From: Amaricoccus solimangrovi | GTDB taxonomy: Bacteria; Pseudomonadota; Alphaproteobacteria; Rhodobacterales; Rhodobacteraceae | Length of the DNA stretch: 64,000 nt | NCBI RefSeq assembly: GCF_006385685.1 | Contig: NZ_VFRP01000001.1 | Location: 248,001 to 312,000, forward strand | Reading direction: 5' to 3' | Shown here: positions 55,248-63,889 of the stretch, piece by piece | Numbering within the stretch: position 1 is the first letter of the stretch | Layout of the letters: each line of letters opens with the position of its first letter | Notes under the pieces: generated by a model | The model's database searches: none | Seen by the model: only the letters and a program-made list of their open reading frames with translations | Told to the model about the DNA's origin: nothing | Program-made: the position numbers and the translations under genes

Positions 55248-55256
55248 GCTGCCCCC

Positions 55257-56078
55257 CTACTTCGTCGTCGGCAACTCGATCGCCGCGACCTGGTCCACGA
55301 TCGTCGCGCGGTCGCCCTGGCGGCGGTTGATCGCGCTGAGGTCGGTTTCGGGCAGGAGGCTCCAGCGGCCCTCGTAGAAGATCTCGAGCGGGTGGTAGCG
55401 GGCCTTGTAGTCCATCTTCGCGCTCCCCGGCACCCAGTAGCCGAGATAGACGAAGGGCAGGCCCGCCTCGCGCGCGATCTCGATATGGTCGAGGATCACG
55501 AAGGCGCCGAGGCTGTCGCGCGTCATCTCCGGGTCGAAGAAGGAATAGACCATCGAGACGCCGTCGGTCAGCAGGTCGGTGAGGCAGACCGCGACGAGTT
55601 CGCGCCCGGTCCCGTCGGGGCGGCGGCGGTAGTATTCGATCACGCGGCTGCGGACCGGGGTTTCCTCGATCATCGCGGCGAATTCGTGCATGTCCATGTC
55701 GGCCATGCCGCCGGTTGCGTGGCGCGCGTCGAGATAGCGGCGGAAGAGCGCGTATTGCGGCTCCGTCGCCCAGGGGCTGGTGACGACGCGCTCGATCCCG
55801 GCGTTGCGCTTCATCACCCGGCGCTGGCCCTTGCCCGGCACGAAGCCGTCGACGACGATCCGCGCCGAGAGGCAGGCGGAGCAGCCCGCGCAGGAGGGGC
55901 GGTAGAGCACGTTCTGCGAGCGGCGGAAGCCCTGGTGCGAGAGCACGTCGTTCAGGTGCGAGGCGCCCTCGCCCTGCAGCGCGGTGAAGAGCTTGCGTTC
56001 GACACGCCCGGCGAGGTACGGGCACGGCTGCGGCGCCGTGACGTAGAACTGATGCGACTGCGGCAGGCTGTGGCGCAT
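55257..56078 (-). CDS. bpt: Aspartate/glutamate leucyltransferase (Bpt)
   Basis: A 273-residue leucyl/arginyl-tRNA-protein transferase of the Bpt/ATE1 family, which adds leucine to N-terminal Asp or Glu to make an N-degron for ClpAP. The N-terminal Cys-rich motif ([20 protein letters not shown]) at about 18-25 and 64-74, QNVLYRPSC, and the C-terminal [19 protein letters not shown] (about 220-238) are the family signature. It is alphaproteobacterial in type (bpt rather than aat). It is convergent with the OLD gene; only 9 bp separate the two stops. Confidence 0.95.
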   Translation of the reverse strand: MRHSLPQSHQFYVTAPQPCPYLAGRVERKLFTALQGEGASHLNDVLSHQGFRRSQNVLYRPSCAGCSACLSARIVVDGFVPGKGQRRVMKRNAGIERVVTSPWATEPQYALFRRYLDARHATGGMADMDMHEFAAMIEETPVRSRVIEYYRRRPDGTGRELVAVCLTDLLTDGVSMVYSFFDPEMTRDSLGAFVILDHIEIAREAGLPFVYLGYWVPGSAKMDYKARYHPLEIFYEGRWSLLPETDLSAINRRQGDRATIVDQVAAIELPTTK

Positions 56079-56174
56079 GATGGGCCCCGAACTCGTCCCC
56101 CGGAAAGGAAAGCTAACAACAGCCTCCCGCGGCGGGCAACAGGATTCTCGCGCCGCCGGAGGCTCGGGCCTCGG

Positions 56175-56654
56175 TCAGTCGACCGGACGGTTTATCGCGG
56201 TGGTCCTGAGCACGATGTCGGGCAGGCCCTGGCCGTAGCGCGTGCCCAGCATCGCGAGGCAGCTGACGAGCTGGACCAGCACGAAGGCCATCGAGAGCGT
56301 GTAGATCGCGACATGGCCGAGCGCGGTCACGAAGTCGAACCGCTGGCCGTCGCCGCGGCGGAACTCGATCCCCATGACCCGCATCCCCCAGGTCGCCGAG
56401 CGGTCGGAGATCGTGCCGACGCGGTAGGCGAAGCCGATGGCCGCGAGGATCAGCGGGAAGATCATGAAGCCGATCCCGAGCGTCAGCACCCCGAAGAGGA
56501 GCGCGACCGGCACGCCGACGCAGAGGATGATCGCGACGTCGATCAGCCAGGCGGCGAAGCGCCGCGCGGGCACCCCGCGGTAGAACTGCGGGTCGAGCTC
56601 GGGATCCGGCAGGCCGGCGAGCGTGAAGCGGTAGGTTCCGGAATCGGCGTACAT
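56175..56654 (-). CDS. RDD family membrane protein
   Basis: A 159-residue membrane protein with an RDD domain, whose conserved signature is ARRFAAWLIDVAI (about 30-42). Three hydrophobic segments at about 36-58, 62-82 and 113-135. The role is unknown, with transport proposed for related proteins. Upstream lie twin palindromes (56740-56821), likely regulatory. Confidence 0.88.
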   Translation of the reverse strand: MYADSGTYRFTLAGLPDPELDPQFYRGVPARRFAAWLIDVAIILCVGVPVALLFGVLTLGIGFMIFPLILAAIGFAYRVGTISDRSATWGMRVMGIEFRRGDGQRFDFVTALGHVAIYTLSMAFVLVQLVSCLAMLGTRYGQGLPDIVLRTTAINRPVD

Positions 56655-56726
56655 GGGCGCGGGCTCTGGTCCGTGTCTGGGGTGGTCCCTCCGGGGACAC
56701 ACATGCGATCGAGATGGGTGCGCCGG

Positions 56727-56821
56727 GCGCCCCGCGCAAGGGGCGCGAATATGCATATGCATATCGCGCGCCCCTAGGCCGGCCCCGCGACGGCGTGGCG
56801 AATATGCATATGCATATTCGC
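56727..56821. repeat. Twin AT-core palindromes upstream of RDD gene
   Basis: Two copies of a GCGAATATGCATATGCATAT element lie 53 bp apart. Copy 1 (56745-56764) is inside a GGGGCGCG/CGCGCCCC hairpin (56740-56774); copy 2 (56798-56821) is a perfect 24-bp palindrome with half-site GCGAATATGCAT, ending one base before the PPK2 stop codon. A competing hairpin GCGCCCC/GGGGCGC spans 56727-56746. The AT cores stand out in the GC-rich setting. Confidence 0.75.
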
Positions 56822-57796
56822 TCAGCCCTCGCGGCGGCGGAGGATCTCGGGTCCGCCGCAGATCAGCGGATCGGGGGGCGTGACCGCCTTGTCGGGATAG
56901 TCGAGCCGGCTCAGGATCGCGCGCATCGCCGCGATCCGCGCCCGGCGCTTGTCCTCGGCCCAGACCACCGTCCAGGGGGCGAGCGCCGAATGGCTGCGCG
57001 CGAAGGTCTCCTCGATCGCGGCGGTATAGTCGTCCCAGCGCGCGAGACCGTCGATGTCGGTCTGGGAGAGCTTCCACTGCTTGAGCGGGTTCTTCTCGCG
57101 CTGCTGGAATTGGCGCAGCTGCTCGGCGCGGCCGATCGCGATCCAGGTCTTCATCAGGATGATCCCGTCGCGCACCAGCATGTCCTCGAATTCCGGAAGC
57201 TGGGCGAAGAACCGCTCCCGCTCGGCCGGCGTGACCCAGCCGAAGACATGCTCGACGACCGCGCGGTTGTACCAGGAGCGGTCGAAGAGCACCATCTCGC
57301 CCGTGCTCGGCAGGTGCTCGATGTAGCGCTGGAAATACCACTGGCCGCGCTCGGTCTCGTCGGGCGCGGGGAGGGCGACGACGCGCGCGCGCCTCGGGTT
57401 CAGGTTCTCGGTCAGCGCCTTGATCGTGCCGCCCTTGCCGGCGGCGTCGCGGCCCTCGAAGACCAGCACGATCCGCTGGCCCGTCGCGCGCAGCCAGCTC
57501 TGGACCTTGATGAGCTCGAGCTGGCAGACCTCGTCCTCGGCCCGGTATTCCTCGAGCGAGATCCGCTCGGCATAGGGATAGGCGGGGTCGAGCAGGTCGT
57601 TCTTGCCCGCCTCCTCCAGCGCGTGGCGGATCTCGGGCGGCGCGTCCTTCTCGATGAAGCGGCTGACCGCGCCGCCGAAGGGCGGACGGAATTCCGGCGC
57701 CTTCCTCTCCTCGGCGAGCGCCTCCCTCAGCGCCTTCTTCCCGGCCTTGGGCTCCGCCTTCGTCTCCGGGCCGCGCTTCTTCTCGGACTTGGCCAT
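56822..57796 (-). CDS. ppk2: Polyphosphate kinase 2
   Basis: A 324-residue PPK2-type kinase, making nucleoside triphosphates from polyphosphate or running in reverse. Walker A is GRDAAGKGGT (115-124) and the Walker B/lid motif DRSWYNRA (172-179). The first 40 residues are a basic, Lys-rich extension. Class I PPK2 prefers nucleoside diphosphates; class is not fixed here. The start is the ATG giving MAKSEKK. It precedes the RDD gene, separated by twin palindromes. Confidence 0.95.
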   Translation of the reverse strand: MAKSEKKRGPETKAEPKAGKKALREALAEERKAPEFRPPFGGAVSRFIEKDAPPEIRHALEEAGKNDLLDPAYPYAERISLEEYRAEDEVCQLELIKVQSWLRATGQRIVLVFEGRDAAGKGGTIKALTENLNPRRARVVALPAPDETERGQWYFQRYIEHLPSTGEMVLFDRSWYNRAVVEHVFGWVTPAERERFFAQLPEFEDMLVRDGIILMKTWIAIGRAEQLRQFQQREKNPLKQWKLSQTDIDGLARWDDYTAAIEETFARSHSALAPWTVVWAEDKRRARIAAMRAILSRLDYPDKAVTPPDPLICGGPEILRRREG

Positions 57797-57871
57797 GCCG
57801 GTCTCCCTCGTTGCCTCGGGATGGACTATGGGGCAGGGCGGGGGCGCCGGCAACGGCGCCGGAGGCGGGCC

Positions 57872-58729
57872 TCAGCCGGCGGCGAGCCGGGCGAGGGCGC
57901 GCTCCACCTCCTCGGGGGCGGCGTGGTGGACCATGTGGCCGACCCCCGGGAGCGGCGTCAGCCGGGCGCGCGGGATCATCGCCGCGAGCGGTGGCGCGTG
58001 GAAGCCGTAGGAGACGACGCCGTCCTCGGTGCCGTGCAGGATCTCGACCGGCACCCGGATGCCCGGATAGCGCGGCACCATCGCGAGGAGCTGGCGGCGC
58101 AGCGTCTGGAGCTGCACCGCGTTGGCGCGCAGCGTCTCGGGCGTGAAGATCCGGCCGGGGCCGACATGCGCGATCAGCCCCCGGGGCGGGCGCTGCGGCG
58201 CAAAGAGCACGTCGACGAGGCGCGAGACCGTCATCCGGTTCATGAGCCCGGGCAGCGTCCAGGAGAACCAGGGCGCGGTCACCGGATGGGCGAGCAGGTC
58301 GTTCGCGAGCCCCATGCCGCCCTCCCACCCCTGGCTCGGCGCGCCGAGCAGCAGGAGGCCCGCGACGCTCTCGGGAAATTCGAGCGTCCAGGCGAGCGCG
58401 ACCGCCCCGCCATAGCTGTGGCCGACGAGGATCGCCCGCTCGACGCCGAGTTCCGACAGCGCGGCGCGCAGCATCCGCGCCTGGTGTTCGAGCTGCTCGC
58501 CGCCCCGCGCCGGCCAGCCGCTGCCGCCATGGCCGGGACGGTCGAAGGCCACGACCGTGTAGCGCGCGGCGAGCCGGGGCAGCAGGCCGAAGCTCATGTC
58601 GCCGAGATTGGCGCTCGCGCCATGGATCAGCGCCACGGCGGGGCCGGAGCCGCTTCGCACGTAGCGGATCGGCGTGCCGTCCAGGATGACGGCGCCTTCC
58701 TCGACGCCGGGCGGGATCTCGTCGCGCAT
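57872..58729 (-). CDS. Alpha/beta hydrolase
   Basis: A 285-residue alpha/beta-hydrolase: oxyanion region HGASANLGD (36-44), nucleophile elbow GHSYGG with S105, D236 and H265 (VGHMVHH) as the likely triad. The N-terminal sequence VRSGSGPAVALIHG is of the esterase/peroxidase-like branch. The substrate is unknown: many are esterases, lipases or dehalogenase-like. It shares the direction with metA (27 nt downstream of it) and ppk2. Confidence 0.88.
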   Translation of the reverse strand: MRDEIPPGVEEGAVILDGTPIRYVRSGSGPAVALIHGASANLGDMSFGLLPRLAARYTVVAFDRPGHGGSGWPARGGEQLEHQARMLRAALSELGVERAILVGHSYGGAVALAWTLEFPESVAGLLLLGAPSQGWEGGMGLANDLLAHPVTAPWFSWTLPGLMNRMTVSRLVDVLFAPQRPPRGLIAHVGPGRIFTPETLRANAVQLQTLRRQLLAMVPRYPGIRVPVEILHGTEDGVVSYGFHAPPLAAMIPRARLTPLPGVGHMVHHAAPEEVERALARLAAG

Positions 58730-58756
58730 GTCTTGCTCCGGATGGGGGAAGGCGCC

Positions 58757-59680
58757 TCAGGCGCCGATCATCTCGATCTCGTAGGAGGTCGTCTGATAGA
58801 TCTGGTTGATCCAGTTGCCGTAGAGCAGATGCCCGTGGGCGCGCCAGAGGTTCGGCGGGGCGACACCCGGATCGTCCCCGGGGAAGTAGTCGACCGGGAG
58901 CGGGATCGGCCCGCCCTTCGCCTTCAGGTCGCGGTCGTATTCCTCCTGGAGCGTGGTCGAGTCGTATTCGAGATGGTTGAACATGTAGAGCGCGCGATGG
59001 TCCGCGTCCTCGATGAGGCAGGGGCCGACCTCCTCGGAGTCGACGAGGATCTCGAGCTCGGGATGCAGCCGCACGTCCTCGCTCCGGATCTCGGTCCAGC
59101 GGCTCACCGGGACGGCGAAGCGGTCCGAGAAGCCGCGCAGGAAGGGCGAGGCGGAGTCGCGCGCGCGGTCATGGGCGAAGCAGCCGAAGGCCTTCGCCGG
59201 CAGGCTGTGTTTCGGCACGCCGTGGAAATGGTTGAGCATCGCCATGCCGCCCCAGCAGACGGCCATCGTGTGATGCACGTTGGTCTGGGTCCAGTCGAAG
59301 AGCTCGCGCAGCTCGTCCCAGTAGGAGACATCCTCGAAATCGAGATGCTCGATCGGCGCGCCGGTGATGACCAGCCCGTCGAACTTCCGCGTCTTCGCCT
59401 CGGCGAACGTCTCGTAGAAGGCCTCGAGATGCCGGGCGGAGGTGTTCTTCGAACGGTGCTCGGTCATCCGGATCAGCGTGAGCTCGATCTGGAGGGGGGT
59501 CGCGCCGATCAGCCGGGCGAACTGCGTCTCGGTCTGCACCTTCTTCGGCATCAGGTTGACGAGGCCGATCCGGAGCGGGCGGATGTCCTGGCGAAGCGCG
59601 GTTTCCTCGGACATGACCATCACGCCCTCGCGCCGGAGCACGTCGTGGGCGGGCAGGGTCGCGGGAATCTTGATCGGCAT
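58757..59680 (-). CDS. metA: Homoserine O-acetyltransferase (MetA family)
   Basis: A 307-residue MetA-family acyltransferase for the first committed step of methionine synthesis. The nucleophile is C142 ([10 protein letters not shown]) with HExxH-type partners; residue numbering matches the standard enzyme. Residue 111 is glutamate ([11 protein letters not shown]), which in Bacillus MetA gives acetyl-CoA preference, while E. coli MetA, a succinyltransferase, has Gly. So the product is probably O-acetylhomoserine. The 80-nt leader (59681-59762) shows no clear SAM-II riboswitch. Start is the ATG giving MPIKIPATL. Confidence 0.94.
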   Translation of the reverse strand: MPIKIPATLPAHDVLRREGVMVMSEETALRQDIRPLRIGLVNLMPKKVQTETQFARLIGATPLQIELTLIRMTEHRSKNTSARHLEAFYETFAEAKTRKFDGLVITGAPIEHLDFEDVSYWDELRELFDWTQTNVHHTMAVCWGGMAMLNHFHGVPKHSLPAKAFGCFAHDRARDSASPFLRGFSDRFAVPVSRWTEIRSEDVRLHPELEILVDSEEVGPCLIEDADHRALYMFNHLEYDSTTLQEEYDRDLKAKGGPIPLPVDYFPGDDPGVAPPNLWRAHGHLLYGNWINQIYQTTSYEIEMIGA

Positions 59681-59762
59681 CGTCGGGCGCTTTCGTGAAA
59701 CGAGAGCCGTCAGATAGACGCTGCCGGGCCTCCGGGCAACCGCGGGGCGCGGTCGGCCCGGA

Positions 59763-60752
59763 TCATTCGGCGTGAATTTCGACCGTGGTGTGGTCGATTT
59801 CGAACCGTTCGGCGAGGCGCGCCTTGATCGCGCGGCGGGTGGCGGCGTGATCCGCCCCGTCCGAGACCACCGCTTCGAGCGTCGCCATCGGCCGCTCCTC
59901 GCTGATCGACCAGGCATGGACGTGGCGCACGGCGACGAGGCCCGGGATCGCCTCCGCCAGATCGGCGGCGACCGCCTCGGGATCGAAGCCGCGCGGGCTC
60001 GCCTCGAGCAGGATATGCGCGCTGTCGCGCACGACGTGGAAGGCGGAGCGCAGGATCAGGAGCAGGACGAAGACCGAGAGGATCGGGTCGATCGGCGTCC
60101 AGCCGGTCCAGAGGATCACGAGGGCCGCGACGATCGCGGCGACCGAGCCGAGCAGGTCGCCCGCGATGTGCAGGATCGCCGCGCGCATGTTGAGGTTGTC
60201 GCGATCTCCCCGGGTGAGGATCCAGAAGCCGGCGATGTTGACGGCGAGCCCCGCCACCGCGACCCCGAGCATCGTGGCGCCCGCGACGGGGGCGGGGGAG
60301 GACAGCCGGTGCCAGGCCTCGACGCCGATCCAGATCGAGATCGCGAAGAGCGCGAGGCCGTTCACGAAGGCGGCGAGCACGGCGAGCCGGTCGAACCCGT
60401 AGGTCCGGCGCGCGTCCGCCGGGCGCTGGGCGATCCGGACGGCGGCCCAGGCCATCGAGAGCGCGGCGAAGTCGGTCAGCATGTGGCCCGCGTCGGCGAG
60501 AAGCGCGAGCGAACCGGAGAGGAGGCCGCCGACGACCTCCAGCACCATGAAGCCTCCGGTCAGCAGCGCGACGATGCCGAGCGAGCGCGCATTCGCCGCG
60601 TGGTGGTGCCCGTGCCCGCCGTGCCCGTGGCCATGCCCGCCGCCTTGATCGTGCCCGTTGCCATGGTCGTGCCCGCGCGCGTGGGTCTTGTCTCCCCGCG
60701 CGGTCTCGCAGCGGATCACCGCGTCGCGCTCCGAGGGCTCCCGCGCGGTCAC
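59763..60752 (-). CDS. CDF-family zinc exporter (CzcD/ZitB-like)
   Basis: A 329-residue cation diffusion facilitator. A His/Gly-rich N-terminus ([20 protein letters not shown], about 28-47) precedes six TMs (about 58-230). The metal site H/D pairs lie in [11 protein letters not shown] (about 84-94) and HIAGDLLGS (about 194-202), typical HD-HD for Zn2+. A C-terminal cytoplasmic domain follows (about 240-325). The GTG start overlaps the stop of the P-loop ATPase gene (GTGA), so translation is coupled. Confidence 0.93.
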   Translation of the reverse strand: MTAREPSERDAVIRCETARGDKTHARGHDHGNGHDQGGGHGHGHGGHGHHHAANARSLGIVALLTGGFMVLEVVGGLLSGSLALLADAGHMLTDFAALSMAWAAVRIAQRPADARRTYGFDRLAVLAAFVNGLALFAISIWIGVEAWHRLSSPAPVAGATMLGVAVAGLAVNIAGFWILTRGDRDNLNMRAAILHIAGDLLGSVAAIVAALVILWTGWTPIDPILSVFVLLLILRSAFHVVRDSAHILLEASPRGFDPEAVAADLAEAIPGLVAVRHVHAWSISEERPMATLEAVVSDGADHAATRRAIKARLAERFEIDHTTVEIHAE

Positions 60753-61615
60753 GCGCCTTTCCTCGCGATCGCCTCGGCCACCAGCGCGGTGAAATCGGCC
60801 GGGTCGCGGACGGCGGCGATCTCCGCCGCCTCGACGGTGACGCCCCAGTTCTCCGCCATCGCCGCGTAGCGGGGCAGGCGGTGGTTGATGAGCGCGCGGA
60901 AGCCGTGGCGGATGAACGCGTCGGGATCGACCTCGTCGGGCGTCCGGCCGGTTGCCGCGAGATGGTCGTCCCAGAGCTTCAAGAGGAACTCCTCCTGGTA
61001 GTACATCGGTTTCGGGGCGCGGTCGAAGCGCGCCACCAGAGCCTCAACGTCCGCGTCGCTGCCCCGGATCCAGACCGGAAGCGAATGTCCCGCGAGGTCG
61101 CGCAGCACCGGATCGGCCGGGTTCCAGGGATCGACCACCTCGCAGAGCGAACCGGAGCAGTCGCAGACGAAATGGCTGTAGCCGTAGATGTCGCGCGCCT
61201 TGCCGATGAAGGCCACCACGTCGCGGGTCGCGGCGATCTCGGCCACGAGGTGCTGGCGCTGGCGCGTCAGGTACTCCTCGAAGGGAATGCCGCCCTTCGC
61301 CGGATCGCCCGGCTTGCCGAGATAGGTCGAGAGCGGCGCGAGGTTCTGGAAGGTGATGTTGGAGCCGATGAAGATCGAATCCGAGCGCAGCAGTTCGCGC
61401 AGGAACGGGTTGCGCATCGCCTCGCGCTTGAAGTTGTCGACGATGTGCTCGCCCATGTAGCGCGTACCGACGCGGAAATCGACCGAATAGTGAAACCAGT
61501 CGCCTTCGTCGCGCAGGATCGACGAGATCCGGGTCTTGCCGAGACCCGACATGCCGAAGAGCGCGACGCGCCTGTGGCTGGCTCCGCGCCAGTCCGCCGG
61601 GGTTGAGTAGATCAT
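60749..61615 (-). CDS. P-loop ATPase of unknown function
   Basis: A 288-residue soluble protein with Walker A GMSGLGKT (21-28) near the N-terminus. It reads as a conserved alphaproteobacterial ATPase: HRRVALFGMSGLGKTRISSILRDEGDWFHYSVDFRVGTRYMGEH and later CDCSGSLCEVVDPW. The fold looks like a kinase or GTPase-like P-loop family, but no reaction is known to me. It is joined to the CDF gene by a 4-nt overlap, which hints at a link, though the family's usual role is unclear. Confidence 0.7.
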   Translation of the reverse strand: MIYSTPADWRGASHRRVALFGMSGLGKTRISSILRDEGDWFHYSVDFRVGTRYMGEHIVDNFKREAMRNPFLRELLRSDSIFIGSNITFQNLAPLSTYLGKPGDPAKGGIPFEEYLTRQRQHLVAEIAATRDVVAFIGKARDIYGYSHFVCDCSGSLCEVVDPWNPADPVLRDLAGHSLPVWIRGSDADVEALVARFDRAPKPMYYQEEFLLKLWDDHLAATGRTPDEVDPDAFIRHGFRALINHRLPRYAAMAENWGVTVEAAEIAAVRDPADFTALVAEAIARKGA

Positions 61616-61798
61616 CCGAGACCCTTTTGTTCCGCCCGAGTGCTAGCGGGAGCGGGCGCGGGTGGCAATGCGCGTTTGCGACCGCGACATGACGCTTTCG
61701 CGCGCGCGGCGTCTGCGGGCCTGGCCTAGGATACGCGCCCCGGCGGCCGCGGTTGTCGCGGTGGCGCGTCGCGCCCGGGCATTTCGAGGAAAAGGATC

Positions 61799-63178
61799 AT
61801 GGCCGCGTATTTCGTGGACGCATTGCGCAACACCTATGAGGAGGACGCGGACTGGCGTCCCTATCCGAACGCCGAGGACGGGACGCCGGCGCGGCTGACC
61901 TACGCCTTCCTGACCAGCGTTCCCGACTGGACGCCGGACGAGTTCGGCGATCCCCATGACGGATTCGCGCGCTACACGGCGCGCCAGATCGACCGCGTCG
62001 AGCGGGCGATCCATGCCTACGAGGCGGTGGCGAACGTTCATTTCACCCGCGTGGAGGGGACCGCCGACGTCAATTTCGGGCAGTTCGACATCGGGGAAGC
62101 CGATGTGCAGGGCTATTCGTGGAACACCTGGACCTACAAGCCGACCGGGGATCTCTACGGCTATCCGGACGATGACGGGCTCATGCGGCCGAACGAGGTC
62201 TGGTACGACACGAAGATCGGCGTCATCCATTACGACGTGGTGCTGCACGAGGTCGGCCATACGCTGGGACTGAAGCATCCGGTCCAGTACAGCGACGCCG
62301 ATCCGGCCGAGCCCGTCCTGCCGCCTTGGGAGGATAAGGGCGAGAACACGATCATGTCCTACAACCGCGAGGCCGGGACCGACGAGCTCGGCCTCTACGA
62401 CATCATCGCGCTCCAGAGCATCTACGGCCCCGCCCAGTCGCGGCGCGGCGACAACGTCTATGTCTTCGGCGAGGACAAGCTCATCTGGGACGGCGGCGGC
62501 GAGGACCGGATCACCGCGCGCGACGCCGAGGAGGGGGTGCGCCTCGACCTCGGCGGCGGAACCTGGAACTACGAGGGGGCGAAGGGACGCTCGCTGCTCT
62601 GGGGCGGGCAGGTCTTTCTCGGCTACTACACCGAGATCGAGAACGCGGACGGAAGCGCGTTCGACGACCGCCTGACCGGCAACGGCCTCGCCAACCGCCT
62701 GCTCGGCCTCGACGGCGACGATTTCCTGCGCGGCCTGCGCGGCCCGGACCGGCTCGTGGGCGGCGACGGGGACGACACGCTCTCGGGCGGCGACAACCGC
62801 GACCGGCTGCTGGGGGGCGACGGGGACGACTGGCTGACGGGGGGGCGGAACCTCGACCAGCTCCGCGGCGGCGAGGGGGCGGACCGCTTCATCTACACGG
62901 CGGCGGCCGATTCGACGGTGCGCTTCCGCGACGTGGTGCTCGACTTCCACCGCAGCGAACGCGATCTGGTCGACCTCTCCGGGCTTGCCAAGGACGGGCC
63001 GGCGCTGCGTTTCGTGGGGACCGCGGGTTTCTCGGACAGGGCGGGGGAGGTGCGCTACGATCACCACGCGGCCGAGGGGACGCGGATCGTGGCCGATCTC
63101 GACGGCGACGGGACCGCGGATTTCGCGATCGGGCTCGAGGGGCACATCGCGCTGCGCGAGGCGGACCTGATCCTCTGA
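61799..63178 (+). CDS. RTX metalloprotease, serralysin-like (M10)
   Basis: A 459-residue zinc protease secreted by type I. It has the metzincin motif H150-E151-V-G-H154-T-L-G-L-K-H160 and the Met-turn TIMSYN (M186). There is no Sec signal; the C-terminal half has RTX repeats (GLDGDDFLRGLRG... GGDGDDTLSGG... GGDGDDWLTGG, about 301-343) and ends in a type-I secretion-like acidic/hydrophobic tail. No T1SS exporter genes lie nearby. It is convergent with ppa, and a hairpin lies between. Confidence 0.92.
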   Translation: MAAYFVDALRNTYEEDADWRPYPNAEDGTPARLTYAFLTSVPDWTPDEFGDPHDGFARYTARQIDRVERAIHAYEAVANVHFTRVEGTADVNFGQFDIGEADVQGYSWNTWTYKPTGDLYGYPDDDGLMRPNEVWYDTKIGVIHYDVVLHEVGHTLGLKHPVQYSDADPAEPVLPPWEDKGENTIMSYNREAGTDELGLYDIIALQSIYGPAQSRRGDNVYVFGEDKLIWDGGGEDRITARDAEEGVRLDLGGGTWNYEGAKGRSLLWGGQVFLGYYTEIENADGSAFDDRLTGNGLANRLLGLDGDDFLRGLRGPDRLVGGDGDDTLSGGDNRDRLLGGDGDDWLTGGRNLDQLRGGEGADRFIYTAAADSTVRFRDVVLDFHRSERDLVDLSGLAKDGPALRFVGTAGFSDRAGEVRYDHHAAEGTRIVADLDGDGTADFAIGLEGHIALREADLIL

Positions 63179-63206
63179 GGCGGGGCGCGCCTGGCCCGAA
63201 CGAAGC

Positions 63207-63229
63207 GGCCCGCGCGGGAGGCGCGGGCC
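63207..63229. terminator. GC-rich hairpin between convergent RTX protease and ppa
   Basis: GGCCCGCGC pairs with GCGCGGGCC around a GGGAG loop between two stops (63178 and 63239). A 9-bp perfect stem, symmetric enough to serve both strands, though no U-run follows. Confidence 0.45.
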
Positions 63230-63238
63230 GGTCCGGAG

Positions 63239-63775
63239 TTACTTCTTCACCGCGTCGAGCGAGGTCTTCAGGATCGATTCGGCCTCGGCCTTGTCGCCCC
63301 AGCCGATGACCTTCACCCACTTGCCTTCCTCGAGGTCCTTGTAGTGCTCGAAGAAGTGCTTGATCCGGTCGCGCGTCTTCTGCGGCACGTCGTCGAGGTC
63401 CTTGATATGGGCCTGGAACGGGTCGACCTTGGTGACGGGCACGGCGATCAGCTTGTCGTCCATGCCGCCGTCGTCCTCCATCTTCAGGACGCCGACCGGA
63501 CGGCAGCGGATCACGACGCCCGGATGCAGCGGGAAGTCGCAGAGCACGAGCACGTCGGTCGGGTCGCCGTCGGCGTGCAGCGTGTTCGGGACGAAACCGT
63601 AGTTGCAGGGGTAGAACATCGGCGTGTTCACGACCCGGTCGACGAAGACGGCGCCCGACTCCTTGTCGATCTCGTACTTGACCGGCGCGCCGCCGGCGGC
63701 GCCGCCCGTGATCTCGATCACGACATTGATGTCCTCGGGCGGGTTCTTGCCCGCCGGGATCGCGTCGATCTGCAT
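63239..63775 (-). CDS. ppa: Inorganic pyrophosphatase (family I)
   Basis: A 178-residue soluble pyrophosphatase, hydrolysing PPi made in biosynthesis. The metal-binding signature DGDPTDVLVL is at about 67-76, YGFVPNTL at about 57-64 (after VNTPMFYPCN), and KDLDDVPQKTRDRIKHFFEHYKDLE lies towards the C-terminus. Length fits the prokaryotic family I enzyme. It is convergent with the RTX metalloprotease gene. Confidence 0.97.
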   Translation of the reverse strand: MQIDAIPAGKNPPEDINVVIEITGGAAGGAPVKYEIDKESGAVFVDRVVNTPMFYPCNYGFVPNTLHADGDPTDVLVLCDFPLHPGVVIRCRPVGVLKMEDDGGMDDKLIAVPVTKVDPFQAHIKDLDDVPQKTRDRIKHFFEHYKDLEEGKWVKVIGWGDKAEAESILKTSLDAVKK

Positions 63776-63867
63776 ATCCGTCTCCTCGTTCTTCCGGACC
63801 GGTTCAAATCCGGGCGTCCGACTAGCACGGCCCCGGGCAAGGCGGAAGGGGGCGCGCGGTAGGGGGA

Positions 63868-63887
63868 GGCCCCGCCGCCGCGGGGCC
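63868..63887 (-). terminator. GC-rich hairpin downstream of DMT-transporter gene
   Basis: GGCCCCG pairs with CGGGGCC around a 6-nt loop, 2 nt after the stop of the partial transporter on the minus strand. No U-run; weak evidence. Confidence 0.3.
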
Positions 63888-63889
63888 GG

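Noticed and set aside
53075-55251. Target-site duplication AGCTG flanking the OLD island
   Set aside because: AGCTG occurs at 53075-53079 and 55247-55251, but a 5-bp match is expected by chance and no terminal inverted repeats lie inside it.
59681-59762. SAM-II riboswitch upstream of metA
   Set aside because: Expected by lineage, but I could not find the conserved core; a covariance search is needed.
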